DNA from: Saturnia japonica
Lineage: Eukaryota; Arthropoda; Insecta; Lepidoptera; Saturniidae
Length of the DNA: 64,000 nt
Direction of reading: 5' to 3'
Assembly: GCA_033032175.1 (NCBI GenBank)
Contig: CM065304.1
Coordinates: 3,472,001 to 3,536,000, forward strand
The translations under genes were made by a program, and so were the position numbers. Below the pieces are notes generated by a model. That model was not told the DNA's origin and did not search any database. It was given only the letters and a program-made list of their open reading frames with translations. Below, piece by piece: positions 33,701-45,700 of the stretch (positions within the stretch are counted from its first letter, which is position 1; each line of letters opens with the position of its first letter).

Positions 33701-36700
33701 AACGGTAGTGGAAGCCACGACTACTCCAGAAACGACAGTATTGAGTATATTGTCGGCAACATGGTCTTAATCGTGAAGAATGTTTTAAATTAAAAACAAA
33801 AACTAACAGTGACGTACCAGCTAAAATACCCACTTGTTATTTGTTAATGAAAAAGGCTTTACTCGTTCACAATGCAACAATTTTAAGTATGACTATTATG
33901 TTGTCGATACGGCGCCATTGTTTGCTGAGAATACAAAAGACCCTAAAATAAAATCACCAGTAAAGTGTTATAATGGTTCGGTACCTGCAGGTATGAAGTC
34001 TGTTAAGTTTTGTAAATATGATTTCCTTTACGTTTCTACCGATGCAATTTAAAGCGATCTTACCAAAGCAATATTTTTATGTGAAAGTATTATATTAAAC
34101 AATACTAGGTCTCAACTTTGGTCTAGTAATAATAGTAATGTTAAGTTGAATGCTTACTACAGTGATAGAGAGATAATTTCATATAATTCGGTTCGTATGA
34201 ATAGTAATAGCTATACAGAATATCATAGTAAACGAAAGAGGATGATCACATCGCTAAAAAGTAGGTTTTCCATGGATAGTTTAGAATATTGCTCTTTTGT
34301 ACCTAATATTGATGATAAGGTTGTGTCCGAAAGTGCGTCTGTCACGCATCTATTGCAAGCTCCAGTACTTCAACAACGAAAAGAAGTGCTAGCCGTCGAT
34401 TTATGTCGCCCGCTACCATCAGGAGATCAAGGGGAGCGTTGGGTGTTTTCAATAGAGGACGTAGCCACAAGGCGGGTAGAACTTTTTGGCTTTTGTTGAC
34501 GCTACTGCTGAAGCAAATTCTCGGGTTCTCCTTGAAGAGTATTTGCGCAGATTTAACACCGTTTGAGAAATAATCAAATTCAATAGTTCCAATTATACTA
34601 AAAAGGCGCAGAGGTAGACCGCGAGAACGTGTCTTAAGTCCTAAGTTAGGCTCGGGACGATCAACTTGGAGAGGGAGAGTGTAACATTGGCAGTACTGGC
34701 ACCGAAGTTTATCAATAGCGTCAACTCCCGCGCAAATGTTGCAGATGCATGGATCTCTACTGGTAGCACATCTAGCGCTCTCTATAGGGAGTCTAGGGAC
34801 GCTAGGATAAAACGCCGCCCAGCACGGTATAGTCAGTCACTGAGCGCGGATAATGACGCCACGATATACACTCGCAAAACATGAGACTCATGATAGTCTC
34901 ATTTTTTGCGTACCTTTGTTAAGTTGTTTGTTATAAGTCTCTTGCTCTACCTAATTGTGTTAACATTAGACAAACATTAAACCAACAAATTTTCTCTAAG
35001 TAAATCCTTAATTCCAAAACCCGATCGAGTTTCTTGCCGGTTTTTCAATGGTTATTAATTACAGTAAATTAATTTAAATTACAGTTAAATATCTAACGAT
35101 AAGATTCATAGTTATAATTTATTATTTTTCGAATATTTGAAGAAACCAAACACGATGCGGTGTGGCTAATGGGGTTATTTCACGGCCCGATCTACCGTAC
35201 CGTAAAATAACCTCTTTACCGTGCACTAAAAGTTATAAAGTCTTTGTTCTGGTTATCCACTCTTTAGGTACTTCTTGGTAGTGGTCAAATGACATCGTTA
35301 ACACTCATTAGATAAACCGGGTTATAATTGTTTAAGTTATCAATTTGTTTTGAAAGTTACAAGCATAGTGATCAAAATGATACGGAGCGCTTCTTATGAA
35401 CCAGTGTGATTCATTTAATGAATATTTTTACTTATTAGTTTTCTCATTTCTACAAAAACAATTTTTAATCTATGGCAAGCAAACTCAAATATTGATATCT
35501 CGATAGGGCCGGCGAGTTTCGTTCTAAAATTTTCACACTAAAGTCTTGTTATTTTATACTAGAAATATTCCAAAGACACATGGTGCGCCATTATACCATT
35601 TTTTGAGTTATACTAATTAAAAGATAAATGTTTGAAGAAAATATAAAAATCCAAAGTCGTAAATTCAGAAAACTGCTCCTATTTAAGCTGAACTTACAGT
35701 TTAAGAGAAAATTTAATAAAACCGTTTTAATGTATGGATAGGAATTTTTGGCGGGTTCTTGAAATGACATGAGTATAAACTGAAAGCATGCATTCTGGGA
35801 TGGGGTCCCACAAAAACTTCCTAGGTCGTTCTAACAAGGAAGCCACCATCTTGTTAGACGCCACTTTGAAAAAATACCTATTACTATAAAGGCTTGAAAA
35901 CGCTGGCAAGTGCTTTTGCGATGCCAAAACAAAAAGAAGAAGATGTATGGATATCATTCTTTATAATATTGGCTTATAAACGTTCAGTCCGCGGTTTCGC
36001 TCGCAACGTAGTTAAATTATGTCCCACCTTTTTTACTTTCTAACTGAATATCTGAATATCAATCCATATTCATAGAACTATCTTTAAAAATGATAGATTA
36101 TAATACAAACTTTCGTCTCTTTTTTCACTCTACCTTAGGCGTTCCATTTCCAGAAAGACTTCCTTGATTAGGCTGTGAGTTGAGGATTCGATCGAAAATT
36201 TCACGTATCCCGGGATTAACAAAAATGTTAAAAACCGTTATAAAAATATTGCATAGCACGAAACGCACCTTTTTTATGTCGCTAACGTCGCAAACAATCA
36301 GATACCAGACTCGCGCCGCGCCGCGCCGCACTGTGAACTACTTCTCCACACTTATAATGTTCACACTTCACAGTCGGGTTTACGCATTCGTACTAACTTA
36401 ACTTCAGCTGCTGCGTTTTTGGATCTATGTGCACAGGCATTTTATAATCATTTACTTAATAAAGATACAAAACAAACAGAAAAAGCAGATGGTGTATAAC
36501 GAGTATCGCAACAGAACGACTTAATTATGCTGTAGACATTTTTATTTTAACATGATACATCTATCTAAAGCACCGTCAAATGTAGCAATATTATCATCAC
36601 AAATGTTGAATAATTTAAACATTTAATAGAATTATTACAATACAATGATAGTTGTTTAGCTTAATCTATTTATAACGAGTCGAACTGCGACGCCGTGAAT

Positions 36701-39700
36701 GTGGTTATGTGTTCGCGCTGTTCATTTATTCTCATACCTACCAAATATACATATGAAATTTCATAAAAATCGGTCCAGCCGTTTCTGAGGAGTGCGACCA
36801 CAAACACCGTGACACAAGATTTTTATATTTATAAATTGATTGACTAGTACTCGTTAACTTGTAAGGCCTACTTATCTCTCATATTTTTTTTTAACTTCAT
36901 TATAAATACTACTACCATGAATGATATTTTTCAAATATCCAAAAACAACTATTTAGCTTGCGGCACTTGACTCTAACAAAATAGTGGTAAAGATGAGAGA
37001 AAAAAACATTCCCAATTTACGTGTAGGAACAATCTTTTTTCAAAGTTTATTTTACGACTTTGTCGATGCGATTTTTATGTATACCCATACCAAATTACAG
37101 CTTTCTAGTACTAAGAATCTCTGAGCTAAGCCGTGGACAAACAGACGGACATAGCGAAACTATAAGTGGTCCTTGTTAATTTCGGAATCCTACAAACCGG
37201 TTCTGATAAATAAAATCGGTTCACATGTCTATTCTATTTACAGATAAATCTAACATTGTTTTTGTCAATCTTGCTATATAAATACATAACATTAAAGTAT
37301 TGCGCGCATGATCATATGTGATGTAATTAGCTAGCGTTGTCATGTATATTTACATACCTACTTCATTTTCTATTGTAACTACTATTTTTAATGATGGGCT
37401 TATTTGAGATTGTAAATCCTGTGTATTAATAATTATTGTTGATATAATGTCATTTATGTCATTCATTTCAAGGGGTGGGTGTTATGGAAAATAAGCTCCA
37501 TCTGATGGATTTATCATTAGTTACAGTAGCCTGGTTTTTATGTAATACCAATAGATGGCGTTACAGCTCAAAGATAATTATTTCAATCAATATTATAATG
37601 ATAATAAATTAAACATAATTAAGGAATACAATTTAAACATACTCCAAAGTTACAGTTAATATTACGTTTATGAAATGTATAGTTGATATTTTATGTTTAC
37701 ATAAAACTATACCAAATTTTGTCTTTCGTAAACAATTAAAAAATGTCTGCCTTCTCTATGACAGACTGTGTGCAGATCAGACGTGTTTTATTTTCTCCAT
37801 CATTTTTAATTATCAGCGACCTATTAAATTAAATATTTTGCCATAAAGTCATAGGCTCCCAAATTTTTGGAGAAACCAAATTTGTCTAAAGATATTTGAA
37901 ATTACGATTTTAAGAAATTTTGCGCCCTACTTCCGAACGTTTCAATGTGGAGATCCACCGTACATAGAGCCGCTTTGATGCTCGCGCGTCGCAAAAAATG
38001 TCGTAACGTTTTTTAAGTACCTACCTACAATTAGAAGCATTTAATATACACCATAAATTAAGTTTTCAGTAGAACGTCATCTACTAATCATTTACTAATA
38101 CTGAATACATTAATATTTTTAATTGTTGCAGTTATGTCTGACGATGACAAGGTAACCCCGGAAAGAATAAAAGCGGATGATGCGTTTGGCCAACTGAGAA
38201 TTGTAAGTGATTTATATTTAACTAGTAACAGCCCCTGACCCTGCCTGCGTTGATTCGTCGTTCAATCGTGTTTTATATAATATACATGTAATATTTTTAG
38301 CGATTATATAGATATTAGGTTTAAATAAGATTATTTTATATTTACATTAATATTTATTTTAATACCTACTTCAAATATGATTTAATTCTAACAAAATTTA
38401 AAACAGAACTCTTCTTTTTCGCAGTCGAGTAAAAATCGTCTTATTGTAGGATGTATTTATTATTGTTTTTTTTTTGCAAATACGTAAAATGTAAGCAGAG
38501 TTGATAGTTTTATTCCTTATGTGTAGTTTTTTTGCTTATATTACATTTATTTTAAGTGAAATGTGATCCTTCCTGTACCATATAACTAAGAAGAGGTTAA
38601 ACAATCAAATTTTTTTTTCACTTTCACAGTATAACCATATTTACTACAATAGTTCCTTCATCGGCAACGTGACTTACTTCGACGAGTATTGGGCCAACAT
38701 AACGAAAATTAAAGCATCAGTAAACCCGAAGCTTAGTAACTCTTACAGACGGGCGACCGTAAGTTATTACCCTTTTTAGAATATGCTTATAGAATCAATA
38801 AGGTATATTTCCATAGTAAACAAACAACGGTAATCTCGACAACAGCCAAAGCGGTATTCCTCTACCAGAATTCTTATATACTAACTGTGTGAATATTTAC
38901 TAACTGTGCCCGCGTGGACTACAGAATGCCATCGAACTGGGCACACGCGCGAATCTTGCTCCCCCCCCCCCCCCCTTTCGGTTATTTTAAAGACAAAAAT
39001 GCATATTGTGGGTGTTCCTTTAAAGATATATATATACTATCGCTGAATTTTTTGTAGGTCTCTTTAATATCTACATGTATGTAGCACATTAATTTAATAC
39101 ATATATATCTTACAGTTTATTGAACGTAACCCATTTAAGCGCCCGAATTGATTCACCATGACCAATTTTTATTTTATTTGCGCGGAACTCGAATTCTTTT
39201 TTCTAATATAAAAGTAGTCTAAGTTACTCCTTATAACATTAGCTATCTACCAGTCAATGTTCCGTCAAAATCAGTCTAACCGTTTCGGAGATTACCCGGA
39301 ACAAACAGAAACAGATAGACAAATGTTTTAAAATGGAATTTTTGTTATAGGTAATCGTATATACTTTCATATGCATTTAGTAAAAAGCTATTATTTTGAC
39401 AATACAAACAGACACTTGAATTTTATTAATTGTATAGATAGACTAGCTGACCCGCGCACCTTCGTCTGCGTCACATAAGAGATAGAGTAGGTCGTAGGTA
39501 CCTATGATACAATTCTAAAGGAGCTGAAACTGAAACGAACCATTTGAGCACCAATCACCCCTCCCACATCCCCCTCCCAACATGAAAATGCGCGCGCGGT
39601 ACTTGATCATTATTTTGCTGCAGAGTTATTTTAAAACTATGATATCTCCTAAGACATTTATTGAAATCAAATGATGTAAAGGACAATTGTGTTCAAAATT

Positions 39701-42700
39701 AAATACTTGTGATGAGTAACATATTTATTTCGATAAGGATTAATAAGCACCTACGCAAATAATTCATTATTTTTGAAGTAAATAATTAAATTATATTTAT
39801 ACTACCTACGTACGACTTATAAACACAGAATATATACATTTACCATGGACGTATAAAAAAGTATTTTATACATTCATGAAATTTATTATGAGTTTCGTAA
39901 AGTTTCCATCTAGTGACTGCTTATTGAACTACTTTTTTAATAGATAACTGTCTAACAGTCATAAATGTATTCAGAAACACATGATGAATTAAATTTTGTT
40001 TATGCTACAGTTATCTTTATGAAATCAATAGATAATGAGTAGTTATTTATTTGTTACTGCATATACACCTATAACTTTTGCCGAAACCCGACAACCCATA
40101 AGAAAATCATAGATGTGTTTATCACTACGTGTATGGTGGTCGCAATCCCTACCATCCCGCTATACTACTGCACATGCACCTGCTGATTTCGGAACACGAC
40201 AAACAAAAAGCAAATCATAGATGGCTAGATCATACTGTGTGTATGGTATTGTCATTATATGCCACTAAGAATGCAACGCATTAACCGTCCCAATAAAACT
40301 TCAAAAATAATTGATATTACTCTTATTATTCGAAGTAAAGATATCCATAGAGATATTGATCTTCCTTCGATTCATGCTTACGTTAGACATCTCTCTCGTT
40401 CGTACATCGACACCGCGTCGATTCACGCGAATCCGTTGTTAAAGCAGCTGCTACATATGTACCGGACCCCATAGCCCCCCGGCATAAACGCCGGCCGCGT
40501 AACATTTTTACCGATCCGGACGATCGTGTCGAAAAAGCAAAATTCGTATTATTCATCCGGCTCTCTAAACAGAGCGTGCCAGCGCCCACACCCGCGTTCC
40601 ACCGTTCTCTCCGCAGAGGACGGGCGGTCAACTTCGCTCCCGCACACCCCCCACGTCCACTCTCTCCAGCTGTAACCCAAACTTAAGTCCGTTCCTCGGT
40701 GTGAAGCCCTTGGGTCAGGCAACCGCCCGCGCTGTACAAGTGACACTATACGTGCAACACTTAGCTACCCACATACAACATTACACACGTATGAACATAC
40801 ACACGTGCACACCACACGGGTACATACATGGGTTCTGTAAGGGACCTTTTTTTTCTTTTTTTGCGCTAGTTAGTTTACAAATACTTTCAAATCACTAAAT
40901 ATACATACACATGGTTTCTTCCTTCCTTCCAGAAGGAAGAGAACATGTCTATGTGTATATATTACTTAGCTCGAATTGTAGGAGTAGGGAATTAGTTAGA
41001 TCGCGACCTATTTGCATGCACGACGACCGCCCGAGCCGAGGTCAGTGAGTGGTCAGTCGAGAAGTGAGTCAATGAGTTATAAAAATGTTACTTTTCAGAC
41101 ACTAACTACTAACTCAACAACTATAAAAGGCTAATCCGTAAAATTTGGGATTCTTATTCTGGGTTTAAGTGGACACTGGCACTGCCGTGTGTCTAAATAA
41201 TAAGATAATGTCGAGTTTTGGGAATTATTTTGATTGATAATGTAGTTATATTATTTTTAACTTATAGGAGCATATTTCTAACAAATTTTCCGTAGCATAC
41301 AATTATACATAAAGTTAATAAATCTTCATATAAACCTTTACATTGACATATATTTCTTGTAGATTTGACTAGTGTCAGAGGTTACAGTACTCTGGAATAA
41401 TTATAAATAATAATAAAATTTCAGACAGTAAACCTGACTTTCCCGTTTCCATTCTACGGTAACGAGATCCACAATGTGACCGTAACGAGCGGCGGATTCA
41501 TTTATACCGGCAAGCCAATCCACCATTATTTGGCGACGACGCAGTACATCGCACCGCTGATGGCTAACTTCGACACAACGCTCTCGAACGACAGCTACGT
41601 AAAACTCTCCGACGATGGTATTTTTACTTCTTCTTTTTCTGGTTACGACCCTCCGTAGGGGTACCCACAAGCCCGCTGCTTACACAGTCACTCTATCATT
41701 CACTAGTTCAATATAAACCAAATTTTTTACACAGTGTTTTTTTTTTAACTTAGATTATGTAAATCTTTAGACTTGGACTAGGTAATTTTTAATAAAAAAG
41801 AAAACCATCTTCAATGATTTTGAATATTACCCAAGTGTATCTTCGAAGTTTAAGGTCTAATGGCAATAAAATTAAAATGGAACCAGCCTTGTGGTATCCT
41901 CTATTCAACAAAAAAGACTCATCCAAATCGGTTCATAAAGAAATGAGTTGTGGCTGAACATCCATAATAGAAATACATACATTCGAATTGAACAATCTCC
42001 CGTATTTTGTTTACGTCGGTTAGGAAATAACTGTCAGATACATACATGCATATTTTTAAATATGTGTATGGTATACCTATGGTTAGATTCCAATTTGTAA
42101 CCTTGCCTGCACGGCCACAGGTCAAACTGAGGTTTGGCTACTTTGCCAGTGAGCACCCTTGAGCAGTTGCGCTTTTTGCCATTTAGGATGAGCGCTTTCT
42201 GCAGGCTCTACAAAACCCAGTATACTATAAGTCCCCTCAGGCCAATTGTATTATTTAGTTGTTTTTTTTTAATCTCGGCAATATGTGTATTTGCAGTTTA
42301 CAAACTGCAAGAGTTAATCCTAGTGAAAAACACGCTCACCTCTCGACCCAAACTATTAACCTTCTCTTGCTATCGACGCGTCAGTATACTATTGTAGACA
42401 ATAGATAATCAGGTTTTCTTTTAAGCTAGAATAGTCTAGCTCGACAAAATTACTGTAACTACGGTACATTCTACAAACAACGTCGAAGTCTCAAGTTAAT
42501 CCGCATAGTTAAAGGTACAGGATAGTACCTAGGTATATCTCAAATACAGTGTTGATAACCGAAATAGATTTTTATACATACACCGTAGCTATGATACTGA
42601 TCGGCGTAGTGGAGAATAGAGACTATTTGAGAGCCTATGACTTGATAGTAAAATATTTTATTTAATAGGTCGCTGATAATTAAAATGTCGGAGAAAATAA

Positions 42701-45700
42701 AACACGTCTGATTTGCACAGTCTGCCATAGAGAAGGCAGATATTTTTTAATTGTTTACCAAAGACAAAATTTAGTACAGTTATAAGTAAACATAAAATAT
42801 CAACTATAAATTTAATAAACGTAATATTAACTTTAACTTTTAAGTATGTATAAATTGTATCCCTTAATTATGTTTAATTTATTATCACTTTAATATTGAT
42901 TGAAATAATTATCTTTGAGCTGTAGCGCCATCTATTAGTATTGTATAAAACCAGAGCTACTGTAACTAATAATGAAACTGTTAGATGGAGCTTATTTTCC
43001 ATAGACGGAACTGTTTCTTTGGCTGCTTCGGCCTGGATCTTAAGCAGTGTGCAGGCTCGAAGCAGGAACAATAATTTTCTCAAGGTGTTATTGTTTCCAT
43101 GAAAATAGAATATAAAATTTAAATTGTTAAAAACTCAGATTGAGACTTCCGAGCTTTATACTCGATACTTTTGTCTTGATTCTATTGGTATTCAATAAAC
43201 TTATTATTTATCCAGTCATTGCCAATTTATTATGGTTAAGATTATTATTGAATTTCGTTAACGTTTTTAATAAAATCATATAAATAATGTTACAAGAAGT
43301 GGTAATTGCGAAATAGTGCTCAGAGCAATATGAAGAGCCGGATTTAAAAGCTGAGAGGTCCTGGGGTAACGAAGAGTGACTCCAAATTATTTTGAATACG
43401 AATTGTAAACAAGCTTTAAGATGTTTAAAAAACTTGCTTCGTGAATGTGAACATTTTTTTGTTTGTCAGCAAAGTCATTGTGGAAGGCCTGTTGTATAAG
43501 GGCCGAAGGGCTAAAGCCTCGGAACTTCGATTCGGAATATCGAATCGGGATTCGTACATATTCCACACACATACGTTTATTTCCGTTCTGAATAACAAGG
43601 CTCAGTTGAGAGACTAACGACCATTGACGGAATTTCGAATCAGAGAAAACTACGGACTGAAAACTACTGTATGTTTGTGATAGGTCCATAGAGTTGTATG
43701 GATTACTGCGTTCGAAATCCCAATTCGACATTTCGAATCGAAATTCCGAAACGGAGTTCCGACTGTATGTGGCCACTCTAATACTGATTTTGTTTTCAAT
43801 GTGGGATTTACATATACGTATATTTACAGGTGAAAAATTTACCGTTTTCTGGGAGAATGTCACAATGAATGGAATCACGACGAAGAAGTTCACATTCGCT
43901 GTAATCTTGTACAAAAACGGCGATATAGTATTTGCGTACAAGAACATACCAATCGATGTGCAAAACATCGACGAGACTGATCATCCTTTCAAAGTGGGCA
44001 TCAGCGACGCATATCTAATTGACAAAAAAGAATTCTGTGAGAACGTTTTTTTTTATATATCATAGTATTGTTAAAATAACTCGTGGATATAAGGAGTTTA
44101 ACCATCAGTGGCGAAGGGTGGCAATAATCAATTTAAAAAAGAATATTAGTATGCTTCGAAACATCTTGGCCGCTCAATAGTAGAATGAGATATGTATTCG
44201 TAATGTTATTATGAGAGTAACCGGGACATAATTTTTTTATTATCATTTATTTCTCGAAGCTGAAATGGCACGAGCGATTTAATAATAAAATAACATACCA
44301 TCACGCCTGTATCACCGAAGGGTAGACAGGTGTACTAATGTACATCCACAGTTCGCCGTGTATGTTTTTTAGGTCTCATGTAATAGGGAGCGAGTATATA
44401 TAATATAATTGTAATATCTATAATAAAAACAATAAATATTAAAAGTGAGATTTTTTCAGTTTGTGTACATAGGTTTCGTATATACTTTCATGTGCATTTA
44501 GTAATCTGTTATTTTGACATTACAAACAAACACTTCAATTTTATTAATTGTATAGAATAGATATTTGATTGATGTAGGCGTGCGTTACTTTGCATAAATC
44601 CATTGTAATAACTTTAACCAAATATTTTTTTCTATCTTCAATGACAAGTTTTGTTAGTTTGTTTTGATTTTGTATAATTTTAAGCACCCGTCCTGTTACA
44701 CTGACTTACTATGAAAGGCATGTAGCGCCAAAAATTCACTTTTCGTGGTAAACCACTATTAACGTAATAACATAGATTAATTGTTAGTCTCCGTGTTGTT
44801 GTAACGCCAGTTTCAACCAATAATTAATCAATTTTTAGTAATGTGTATGACGATCCTTTTCTAACACGAACGCTGTATAATCTGTCAACTATCTCCACTT
44901 TTGTATATACGAAATATCAATAGATTTAGTACGAGTAATTTATCGTTATTCATTAATTTAACGTTATCTCTATCATAACACAGATAAAAATATATCCTTA
45001 CAGTTGTAAAATCAAAAACGATATACGAATATCACCGCATCTCGCTGAAGCACTATGAGATTAAGAACAGTACAATTCTGCGCCTGACCGCTCTGCCCAC
45101 GTGCCTCAAGTATAAGACCTGCGATTCCTGCCTCAATCACGACACGGGATTTAACGTGAGTGAAATGAACTAACGGCAACGCGATTCTAATGAAGGCCTC
45201 AGTTTTTCTAGATGACTGATAAGCAAACAGTGATATTCATATTATTAATGTTCATGTGAAATATGCAGTTTGCAGTAAATGTTTATAAGTGGATAGTAAA
45301 GAGTAAAACAACAAATTAATATAATGGAATCAAAAAACCCCACTGCAACAAAAACACTTAACTAAAAAAAAAAAATATTTTTTGCTTTTGATTTGGTTCC
45401 CAGTCGTGGTCCTTAAATAAGCTGATGTGAATCCCAAAATTAAGTCGATACTAACGACACATCGTATGCTAAAATCCATCAAGCCGTTTAGGCTACAGAT
45501 ATTATATAGAAATAGGCATACAATATATATTAAACACCCTGTCGAATCCGAAAAGGGTATAAGTATAGGTAGGCCAACGATATTACAAAAAAAAAAAAAA
45601 AATATATTTATTATAAAAATAAAAATGTTATTGCGATTTAAAATTAACATATTTCGTTTTAGTTTCCCTAATATTTAGCAAATTTTGAAAACGTGATAAC

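Noticed and set aside
34666..34884. 72-codon frame
   Set aside because: It crosses the polypurine tract into the 3' LTR, so it is not a gene.
43387..43968. 193-codon minus-strand frame
   Set aside because: Antisense to PLXDC exon 5 and to a foldback element; no motif of its own.
45330..45678. Two overlapping frames in PLXDC intron 6
   Set aside because: AT-driven (Phe/Ile/Lys/Asn) composition around an A-run; no motif and between well-supported exons.
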